Shown: piece after piece, positions 4,151-9,219 of the stretch | How positions within the stretch are numbered: the first letter of the stretch is position 1 | How the letters are laid out: each line of letters starts with the position of its first letter | NCBI GenBank assembly: GCA_021823425.1 | Contig: JAKANX010000036.1 | Coordinates: 1-9,219, forward strand | Length of the DNA stretch: 9,219 nucleotides | Origin: Microcaldota archaeon | GTDB taxonomy: Archaea; Micrarchaeota; Micrarchaeia; Anstonellales; Bilamarchaeaceae | Direction of reading: 5' to 3' | The notes under the pieces: generated by a model | What the model saw: the letters and a program-made list of their open reading frames with translations, nothing else | Databases searched by the model: none | Told to the model about the DNA's origin: nothing | Translations under genes and position numbers: made by a program

Positions 4151-6820
4151 TCATTCTCGCTTCGTGCTTTCCTCTATCGTCTTCCTTTCATCATCAGTTA
4201 TTCCGTAGATTTTGTACACCAAATCGTCTATTTCCGCGTCGGTGCGTTTTATCTCTTCCTCGGTTCTCGCTCGTTCGCTCGTCTGCGTTTCTCCGAACTC
4301 GAACAGTTTCTTGTTCAGGTTGAGCATCCTGTCCACGAGTTTTGCCACGTTTTCTTGATCAGAATGGGAAGCGACAACTATTGGGATTTGCTCCAACTGG
4401 GAAATCCGGACATAAGGGAACATTTTTTCAGTCAGCACAAACTTGTTCTTGAACCAGAAGTTAATCAATTTGGAATTCAACAGCCCGCACAAATATTCCG
4501 GTGAAATCTTCATTTTCAATTCCAGGCAGTATAGCGTGTTAAGCGTCACGTTCTGGCCTGCGTCAATAGCCGATATTATCTCATCCGCTACCCGCCGAAT
4601 CAGTATCTTTTTGGGCTGCCGATAAAGCGTTTCCGGTTTGAAAACGGCAGGTTCTTTTTTTGAAAATCTGATCCATTTGTCCGGCTTTCTAATCCGGTAA
4701 CGGTAAACGTCCTCGCCAAATATCAGGGGCCATTCGGTAGGTTTTTCAGATACGAACTCCGAACTTTTGCCTGCTTCAACCCCCCGCGTTATGCCAGCCG
4801 CTTCCCCCAGCATATTGCCCCTGATTTTATGAATTATTCTCTCGAATTTGCCCGATGTCTGCACGTTGAACGTGATGTTTTTGTCTTGCTGGCCCGCATT
4901 TTGCGGCAGCGAATCGAGCGTTTCTATTTTTTTGGTTACAAGGTCAATCCTCTGCCGCATAATCTTGTTGGACGGTTGCGGTTTGCCTTTCTGGACTATC
5001 AGGATGCCGGCTTCCACACTGGCCTCGTCAAATACCGCGCCCACGTCCACTATTATTTTTACATTTGAGCGTTCCAGAAGATATCTTCGGAGATAGACCT
5101 CATTTTCATTCGTAAAACTCCTTCTCGGTATTATAAAGCCCAGATACCCCCCATCTTTGAGCAATTGCAATCCCCGTTCGATAAACAAGCGGTATAAATC
5201 ATATTGCCCCCTGGCAGTTTCGTACTTTGCTTCCAAAAACTCCTGTTCATCCTGGAAAAAGCCCCTCTTCACATTAAGATAGGGAGGATTTCCCATGACC
5301 ACGTCAAACCCGCCGTTGTCCATCACTTCCTTGAACTCAATTTCCCAGTTGAACGGCTTCTTCCTTTCCCAGTCGCTCCCGAAATGCTCCTTCAGCTCCT
5401 CCTCTTTCCCTGAAATGAGCGAATTCCCGTTCTTTATGTTGTCCGAAAGCGGCGGAAGCAGGCCCTGCCTCACCGCCGCCTTGAGAAGCAAGTTGAGTTC
5501 CGCGATTTCCACCGCCTTGAGGTCCAAATCCACCCCGTAAATGTTCCTGGTCAGGATGGAGTTGGCGTTCCTGCTCATATTCCCCTCGAGCATTTCGTTG
5601 TCCCCGTTGTTTTTCCGAACGTAAGCCCTGTAAAGCTCCTCGTAAGCCCTTATGAGGAAAGAGCCGGAGCCGCACGCGGGGTCCAGGATTTTTATCCTCT
5701 CCAAATCCTCAGCGCTCCTCGCTTTTGCTATGAGCTCCCCGAGCGTGTTCTTTACAATATAATCCACGATGTGGGTCGGCGTGTAATAGATGCCCATCTC
5801 CTTGCGCTTCATCTCCTTTTCCTGCAGGCCCCCGCCTTCCCGCGCCATCATCGCGAGGTACTGCTCGTAGACGTTTCCGAGTATGTCCGCGTCAATGTGG
5901 GCGAAATTGTAGGGAACCCCGTCCGGGCTCTCGTACATCTCCGTGAGCACCTGCTCGAGCACCTCGTTGTCCAAGGTGAGGTCCCCTGCCATGTGCGGGA
6001 AGAATATGTCGCTGTCGTAATTGTCTCGGAATTCCAGGAAAATTTCGTTCACGTGCCCTCCGAGCTTCCTGTTGCTTTTCTTGTATTCCCGCACCGCGGC
6101 CCGCAGCCGCTCGTTCTCGAATTTCCTGTCCTCGCACGTCCTTATGAATATGAGTCGGTCAAGGAAGCGCTGCACCGCCTCGTCCAGCAGCCCTTTTGTG
6201 AACTTTTTCCTCGGGTCAAATTTCAGTATGTTCTTCCCGAGCATCCTGCGCCACCTGGTCAGGTCCTCCACGAGCGCCCTGCTCACCGGCTCGCGCTTGG
6301 CCTTCCTCCCGACCTTTTCCGCGAATGCGTCTATTTCGCCCTTGGCGATGCTTTCGCTTCCTAGCAGCCGCAGCTCGTCAAAACGCGCCACGTACTCGCC
6401 AATATCGAATTCAAGGAACCTGCTGTCCTCGCTCTTGCGCGTTTTCCATTCGGAACTGTAAATCACGAGTTTCCTGAAATTGGTCAGGACCGCCCAGGGA
6501 ACGGATTTGAAATAAGCGTAATTTATCGCCTGCCACGCCTCTTTTTCGCCAAGGTCTTCCCTGGCGGCTTTGGCTTCCAGGAAAAACCGCACTACTCCTG
6601 AAATGCGGAAAGCGTAATCCACGTACCCGTTGGACACCCGGTCTTCCCTGGAGACCTCCTCTATGTCCTTCATTTTCCAGCCCAGGCATTCGAAAAGCGG
6701 GTCTATGAATATGGTGCGGGTGTCTGCTTCGCTCAGGGCCTCCAGTTTGCCGTTGCTCCCGTAATCGCGGTACTTTTCAACCAGCGCGGAAATCTGCCTT
6801 TTCGCCTCTGACGCCTCCAT
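4151..6820 (-). CDS. Type IIG-like restriction-modification enzyme (nuclease, N6-adenine methylase and specificity domain in one chain)
   Basis: This 889-residue protein combines cutting, methylation and target recognition. The N-terminal nuclease has a PD-(D/E)XK pattern: FIDPLFECLGW near 38-48, then Asp68 and Glu82-Ala-Lys84. The helical linker is followed by methylase motif X (MGIYYTP, 342-348), motif I DPACGSGSF (380-388), motif II GVDLD and motif IV NPPY (511-514), which is typical of N6-adenine methylases. The C-terminal third looks like a TaqI/Eco57I-type specificity domain, including SPEYLCGLLNSKLINFW from Ser773. It ends with the common EIDDLVYKIYGI tail. Start ATG 6820 has AGGAGAG (6834-6828) eight bases upstream; an ATG at 6828 is too close to that site. 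All catalytic residues are present, so the enzyme looks intact. No separate methylase or specificity subunit is nearby. The 3' part is AT-richer than the 5' part, with the shift near motif IV. The recognition sequence cannot be read from the protein. Confidence 0.9.
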   Translation of the reverse strand: MEASEAKRQISALVEKYRDYGSNGKLEALSEADTRTIFIDPLFECLGWKMKDIEEVSREDRVSNGYVDYAFRISGVVRFFLEAKAAREDLGEKEAWQAINYAYFKSVPWAVLTNFRKLVIYSSEWKTRKSEDSRFLEFDIGEYVARFDELRLLGSESIAKGEIDAFAEKVGRKAKREPVSRALVEDLTRWRRMLGKNILKFDPRKKFTKGLLDEAVQRFLDRLIFIRTCEDRKFENERLRAAVREYKKSNRKLGGHVNEIFLEFRDNYDSDIFFPHMAGDLTLDNEVLEQVLTEMYESPDGVPYNFAHIDADILGNVYEQYLAMMAREGGGLQEKEMKRKEMGIYYTPTHIVDYIVKNTLGELIAKARSAEDLERIKILDPACGSGSFLIRAYEELYRAYVRKNNGDNEMLEGNMSRNANSILTRNIYGVDLDLKAVEIAELNLLLKAAVRQGLLPPLSDNIKNGNSLISGKEEELKEHFGSDWERKKPFNWEIEFKEVMDNGGFDVVMGNPPYLNVKRGFFQDEQEFLEAKYETARGQYDLYRLFIERGLQLLKDGGYLGFIIPRRSFTNENEVYLRRYLLERSNVKIIVDVGAVFDEASVEAGILIVQKGKPQPSNKIMRQRIDLVTKKIETLDSLPQNAGQQDKNITFNVQTSGKFERIIHKIRGNMLGEAAGITRGVEAGKSSEFVSEKPTEWPLIFGEDVYRYRIRKPDKWIRFSKKEPAVFKPETLYRQPKKILIRRVADEIISAIDAGQNVTLNTLYCLELKMKISPEYLCGLLNSKLINFWFKNKFVLTEKMFPYVRISQLEQIPIVVASHSDQENVAKLVDRMLNLNKKLFEFGETQTSERARTEEEIKRTDAEIDDLVYKIYGITDDERKTIEESTKRE

Positions 6821-6842
6821 GCTTCCATCTCTCCTGAATTGC

Positions 6843-6850
6843 TTTTAAAA
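6843..6850 (-). promoter_or_regulatory. TATA-like box for the R-M gene
   Basis: TTTTAAAA (self-complementary) is centred about 26 bases before ATG 6820, so a near-leaderless transcript is predicted. A second AT-rich box at 6896-6903, read on the minus strand, would instead give a leader of about 50 bases that includes the AGGAGAG ribosome-binding site. Both are possible. Confidence 0.4.
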
Positions 6851-6895
6851 CTGCCCTCGCCCATGCATTCCGGTGCCGCAAAAGGCGCAGCAATC

Positions 6896-6903
6896 TTTTA
6901 ATT
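6896..6903 (+). promoter_or_regulatory. TATA-like box for the Drg GTPase gene
   Basis: TTTTAATT is centred about 26 bases before the ATG at 6926. This predicts a leaderless mRNA and favours that start over the ATG at 6917. The region 6821-6925 is a compact divergent promoter shared with the R-M gene. Confidence 0.45.
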
Positions 6904-6925
6904 CGCAGCCGGAGTTATGTATGCA

Positions 6926-8014
6926 ATGGGAATTTCCGAGAAAATCCGCGATTTTGAGGAAGAGATAAAAAAGACGCAAAAAAACAAGGCCACTGAGTAC
7001 CACATCGGCCTTCTCAAGGCGAAGATAGCGAAGCTCAGGCGCGAATTAATCGGCTCGTCCAAGAAGGGCGGCGCGGGAGGCCCCACGTTCGACGTGAAAA
7101 AAAGCGGCGACGCAACCGTGGCGATAATCGGCTTTCCGAGCGTGGGAAAATCCACCCTTCTCGGGAAAATAACCAACGCGGAGAGCAAGACCGCGGCGTA
7201 CGCGTTCACCACGCTCACGTGCATCCCCGGAATGCTCTATTACAAGGGGGCGAAAATACAAATCCTGGACCTTCCGGGAATAATAGAGGGCGCAAAGGAC
7301 GGCCGCGGAAGGGGCCGCGAAGTGATTGCGGTGGCGCGCAGCTCGGACCTCGTCATGATTATGCTGGACGCGCAGCACCCGGAGCACTATGAAATACTAG
7401 TCAGGGAGCTCGGAGGCATGGGAATCCGGCTCAACCAGCGCCCCCCCGACGTGGTAATCAAGAGGACGATAAGCGGCGGCCTCGTCGTGAACCACACCGT
7501 GAAGCTCACGAAAATAGACCTGCGCACCGTCCATAGCATTTTGCACGAATACGGGATACACAGCGGCGACGTCGTGATAAGGGACGACGTGGACGTGGAC
7601 CAGTTCATAGACGTTCTGGAGGGCAACAGGATGTACCTTCCCGCGGTCATAGTGATGAACAAGATAGACTTGGCGGACGAGAAGGCGCTCAAGAAGAGGT
7701 TCCACCACCCCTACATTCCGGTCTCCGCGGAAAAGGGGAAGAACCTAGAAGGGGTAATAGACGCATTGCACAGCACCCTGCACTTCATACGCATCTACAC
7801 CAAGCGCAGGCACGAGGAGGCGGACTTGGAGGAGCCGCTAATTGTCAAGCACGGCATAACCGTGGAAGGGGTGTGCAACCAGCTCCACCGCGACCTCGCC
7901 AAGAATTTCAAATACTCATTAGTCTGGGGAAGGAGCGTGAAGCACCCCGCGCAGAGGGTGGGTTTAAATCATGTGCTTGCGGATGGGGACATAGTCACGA
8001 TAGTGGGCAAGTGA
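6926..8014 (+). CDS. Drg-family GTP-binding protein (Obg superfamily, TGS domain)
   Basis: This 362-residue cytoplasmic GTPase belongs to the Drg family, which is universal in archaea and eukaryotes and associated with ribosomes and translation. The N-terminal helical segment (MGISEKIRDFEEEIKKTQKN) is typical. The G motifs are all intact: G1 GFPSVGKS (69-76), G3 DLPG (115-118), G4 NKID (245-248) and G5 SAEKGKN (from 267). Between G3 and G4 lies the family's insertion domain, about residues 155-235. The C-terminal TGS domain ends in VLADGDIVTIVGK. Length fits the family. I chose ATG 6926 because homologues begin MGI and the TATA-like box is about 26 bases upstream; ATG 6917 would add three residues. 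The stop TGA overlaps a GTGAT motif that probably serves the next gene, whose start is four bases later. Confidence 0.93.
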   Translation: MGISEKIRDFEEEIKKTQKNKATEYHIGLLKAKIAKLRRELIGSSKKGGAGGPTFDVKKSGDATVAIIGFPSVGKSTLLGKITNAESKTAAYAFTTLTCIPGMLYYKGAKIQILDLPGIIEGAKDGRGRGREVIAVARSSDLVMIMLDAQHPEHYEILVRELGGMGIRLNQRPPDVVIKRTISGGLVVNHTVKLTKIDLRTVHSILHEYGIHSGDVVIRDDVDVDQFIDVLEGNRMYLPAVIVMNKIDLADEKALKKRFHHPYIPVSAEKGKNLEGVIDALHSTLHFIRIYTKRRHEEADLEEPLIVKHGITVEGVCNQLHRDLAKNFKYSLVWGRSVKHPAQRVGLNHVLADGDIVTIVGK

Positions 8015-8015
8015 T
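8011..8015 (+). promoter_or_regulatory. Ribosome-binding motif GTGAT embedded in the drg stop codon
   Basis: GTGAT matches part of the archaeal Shine-Dalgarno consensus GGAGGTGAT. It contains the TGA stop of the Drg gene and lies three bases before ATG 8019. The arrangement suggests termination-coupled reinitiation. The spacing is short, so the assignment is tentative. Confidence 0.4.
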
Positions 8016-8018
8016 TGC

Positions 8019-8279
8019 ATGGAACCGAGGCAGGAAGACATCGCGGAAATAATCGCGTGGTGCGAGGACTTGAAGAGGAAGAGGCAGGCCGTCTTCATCC
8101 TGGAGCGCAACCCGTTCACGATGAAGTTCGAGTGGACGCGCAACATAATCAGCATAGAGATAGACCGCCCGCTCGCGGTTGCGGCGAAGACCAGCCTCGT
8201 CTACGACTCGGTCTCCAAGAAGCTCTACCGCTACATAAATTACACGTGGATGCCGCTCAACCAGCCGGCAAAGCAATAG
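8019..8279 (+). CDS. Small hypothetical protein, 86 residues, coupled to drg
   Basis: I do not recognise a family. The gene starts four bases after the Drg stop, so it is almost certainly co-transcribed and probably translationally coupled. The N-terminus (about 1-25) is an amphipathic helix rich in Glu, Arg and Lys. The rest alternates aromatic and hydrophobic residues (KFEWTRNIISIEI, SLVYDSVSKKLYRYINYTWMPL), suggesting a small beta sheet. One cysteine is present at residue 15. There is no signal peptide or membrane segment. The GC-rich wobble positions match the neighbours, supporting real coding. A role linked to the GTPase is possible from position only. Confidence 0.75.
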   Translation: MEPRQEDIAEIIAWCEDLKRKRQAVFILERNPFTMKFEWTRNIISIEIDRPLAVAAKTSLVYDSVSKKLYRYINYTWMPLNQPAKQ

Positions 8280-8286
8280 GCAAGGA

Positions 8287-8294
8287 TTAAATAT
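8287..8294 (+). promoter_or_regulatory. TATA-like box for the 96-residue gene
   Basis: TTAAATAT is centred about 25 bases before ATG 8316. No clear ribosome-binding site lies in between, so a leaderless transcript is predicted. This separates the last two small genes from the drg transcript, at least in part. Confidence 0.5.
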
Positions 8295-8315
8295 TCCGGG
8301 AACGTATGTGACATT

Positions 8316-8606
8316 ATGGCAGGGCGCGCAAGTGGCTTGAAGAAGGAGAAAAAGGAGGACGAGCTGGAGAAGGAGATTTCCGAAATGAAGCGGAAGTATT
8401 CGGTGGCGTCCCAGAAGCAGAAGCCCGAGGACTACGTGAACGCGCGCAAGGCGCAGCAGCGCGCGCAGAAGCTCGCCCCCGATGAGCAGAAGGCGGTGGA
8501 GGAGAGCGCGATAAAGGTGCGCGAGAAGGTCGTCATTCCCGTTTTCATAGCAGGCATAGAGGCCGAGGCCAAGAAGCTCAAGATAAAGCTGGAGCCCTAC
8601 GTGTGA
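8316..8606 (+). CDS. Small charged hypothetical protein, 96 residues
   Basis: No family is recognised. The protein is extremely rich in Lys and Glu (for example KKEKKEDELEKEISEMKRKY), predicting a long helix or coiled coil over about residues 8-70. It ends in a short hydrophobic stretch, VVIPVFIAGIEA (about 72-83), and a basic tail. That stretch is short and contains Pro and Glu, so it is probably not a membrane anchor. The basic, Ala-rich N-terminus could contact nucleic acid or the ribosome; this is inference. Its TGA overlaps a GTG by four bases, and the next ATG is five bases past the stop. It therefore forms an operon with the 118-residue gene. Confidence 0.75.
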   Translation: MAGRASGLKKEKKEDELEKEISEMKRKYSVASQKQKPEDYVNARKAQQRAQKLAPDEQKAVEESAIKVREKVVIPVFIAGIEAEAKKLKIKLEPYV

Positions 8607-8607
8607 T
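8603..8607 (+). promoter_or_regulatory. Ribosome-binding motif GTGAT over the stop codon of the 96-residue gene
   Basis: The layout is the same as at 8011-8015: GTGAT contains the TGA stop and lies four bases before ATG 8612. It decides the start of the next gene in favour of ATG 8612 over the overlapping GTG at 8603. Confidence 0.4.
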
Positions 8608-8611
8608 TGCC

Positions 8612-8968
8612 ATGACCATTTTCGATGATTTTGATTTGGACACCAAGAAAAAGCTCGTGGTGATATGGAAGTCCATGAGCATGGAGGACAAGGACCACTT
8701 CATAAATGAGATGGCGCTCGCGCTCAGCGTGTGGGGCAGCGACGAGAGGGGCAAGGGAATCGCGGTCGGGATTATAAGGAACATGCTCGTGGACGGCTCG
8801 AAAAACCTCGCGGACTTCGGCCTCTACCTGGAATACCTGGACGAGTCCGAATTCAGCGGCAAGGAGCAGAAGTTCCAGAAGGCGATGGCGGTCCTAGACG
8901 GCTACAGGTTCAAGCACGGGCTTCCGAGCGAGCCGAGCAAGGAGTTCGCCTTCAACACCAATTCGTAA
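8612..8968 (+). CDS. Small hypothetical protein, 118 residues
   Basis: No family is recognised. It starts at ATG 8612 (MTIFDDFDLDTKKK), five bases after the previous stop, with GTGAT as likely ribosome-binding site; GTG 8603 would add three residues. The protein is acidic and apparently all-helical, with alternating hydrophobic heptad-like spacing (KLVVIWKSMSMEDKDHFINE, ALALSVWGSDERGKGIAVGI). The C-terminus (about 95-118) is Ser/Pro/Asn-rich and probably disordered. No cysteine, signal peptide or membrane segment is seen. It is the last gene of the rightward run that begins with drg, followed by a T-rich terminator and a convergent gene. Confidence 0.75.
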   Translation: MTIFDDFDLDTKKKLVVIWKSMSMEDKDHFINEMALALSVWGSDERGKGIAVGIIRNMLVDGSKNLADFGLYLEYLDESEFSGKEQKFQKAMAVLDGYRFKHGLPSEPSKEFAFNTNS

Positions 8969-8970
8969 CC

Positions 8971-8984
8971 TTTTTTCTTGTTTT
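8971..8984 (+). terminator. Oligo-T terminator after the rightward gene run
   Basis: Six T (8971-8976) and four more (8981-8984) follow within 20 bases of the TAA stop at 8966-8968, with no need for a hairpin. This is a typical archaeal intrinsic terminator. The space before the convergent gene's stop is only 19 bases. Confidence 0.65.
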
Positions 8985-8987
8985 GCG

Positions 8988-9219
8988 CTAGAGGCTGAAA
9001 TAGAGCATCGCGATGTCGTCAACGAGCGCCCTGTTCTCGGCCTGCTTCATCGCGTTCTTCACGTGCAGGTTCATCCTCTCTACCGCGTTGAGCGAGTTGC
9101 GCGCCCTGCACAGCATCTCGCCGAATTTCGCCTCGCCCCCCTCAACCTTCCCCGATTTTATGGAGAGCGAGCTCTTCCACACGCCGCTGTTCGCCACCAG
9201 TATGCTCGCGTATTCCGAG
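8988..9219 (-). CDS. 3' end of an unidentified gene (partial at the right edge)
   Basis: A minus-strand frame runs open from the window edge to TAG at 8990-8988, giving 77 C-terminal residues ending DDIAMLYFSL. It is rich in helix-forming residues (FGEMLCRARNSLNAVERM, KNAMKQAENRALVDDIAML). An internal GTG at 9197 is unlikely to be the true start because the frame continues upstream without a stop. The gene is convergent with the 118-residue gene. Nothing in this fragment identifies a family. Its GC-rich wobble bases and the lack of any competing plus-strand gene support coding. Confidence 0.62.
   Translation of the reverse strand, partial: SEYASILVANSGVWKSSLSIKSGKVEGGEAKFGEMLCRARNSLNAVERMNLHVKNAMKQAENRALVDDIAMLYFSL

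Noticed and set aside
4655..4933. Two seven-T runs (4655-4661 and 4927-4933) in the R-M gene as possible phase-variation sites
   Set aside because: Runs of this length also occur in the drg gene (A7 near 6979-6985) and in this AT-rich segment by chance. The frame is intact.
5771..6364. Plus-strand frame antisense to the R-M nuclease/methylase region
   Set aside because: It is opposite conserved nuclease-linker and methylase sequence, and its translation is His/Val/Leu-rich shadow sequence.
4151..6820. Part of a BREX or DISARM defence island
   Set aside because: The methylase carries its own nuclease and specificity regions, and no pglZ, brxC, drmA/B or other partner gene is adjacent.
1..9219. 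CRISPR array
   Set aside because: No regularly spaced repeats of 20-40 bases were seen. The repeats near the tRNA are unique hairpins and short copies.

Overview
The window reads as archaeal chromosome. The evidence is an intron-containing tRNA with no encoded CCA, a Drg-family (Obg superfamily, TGS domain) GTPase, an archaeal-type secretion/pilus ATPase, and AT-rich TATA-like boxes placed about 25 bases before several start codons, with no bacterial -35/-10 pairs. Most genes look GC-rich. The gene set and divergent protein sequences resemble those of DPANN-type archaea, but that placement is a low-confidence guess.

Layout: (1) Bases 13-168 hold a tRNA-Arg(CCT) gene split by an intron of about 81 bases. 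It is followed by a non-coding stretch to about 391 with two strong perfect or near-perfect hairpins. (2) A 170-residue hypothetical protein (904-392, minus) and a stand-alone asparagine-synthetase-like ATP-pyrophosphatase domain (1023-1817, plus) diverge from a shared intergenic region that carries a palindromic operator-like element. (3) The asparagine-synthetase-like gene converges on, and overlaps by 32 bases, a large gene for a divergent type II/IV secretion ATPase (4056-1786, minus). (4) Upstream of that, on the same strand, is a single-chain type IIG-like restriction-modification enzyme (6820-4151, minus). Its 3' half is clearly AT-richer than its 5' half. (5) Diverging from it is a Drg GTPase gene (6926-8014, plus), followed closely by three small uncharacterised genes (8019-8279, 8316-8606, 8612-8968). 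(6) The 3' end of an unidentified minus-strand gene enters from the right edge (9219-8988).

Functionally the window mixes housekeeping (tRNA-Arg, Drg GTPase with its small followers) with accessory functions (restriction-modification, surface-filament or secretion ATPase, unusual AsnB-domain enzyme). No complete multi-gene defence or secretion operon can be shown. The R-M enzyme is self-contained, and the secretion ATPase has no membrane partner in view. The points most worth following up are the intron's alternative hairpins, the paired hairpins after the tRNA, the substituted motif in the AsnB-like protein, the base-composition break inside the R-M gene, and the conserved-looking small genes behind drg.
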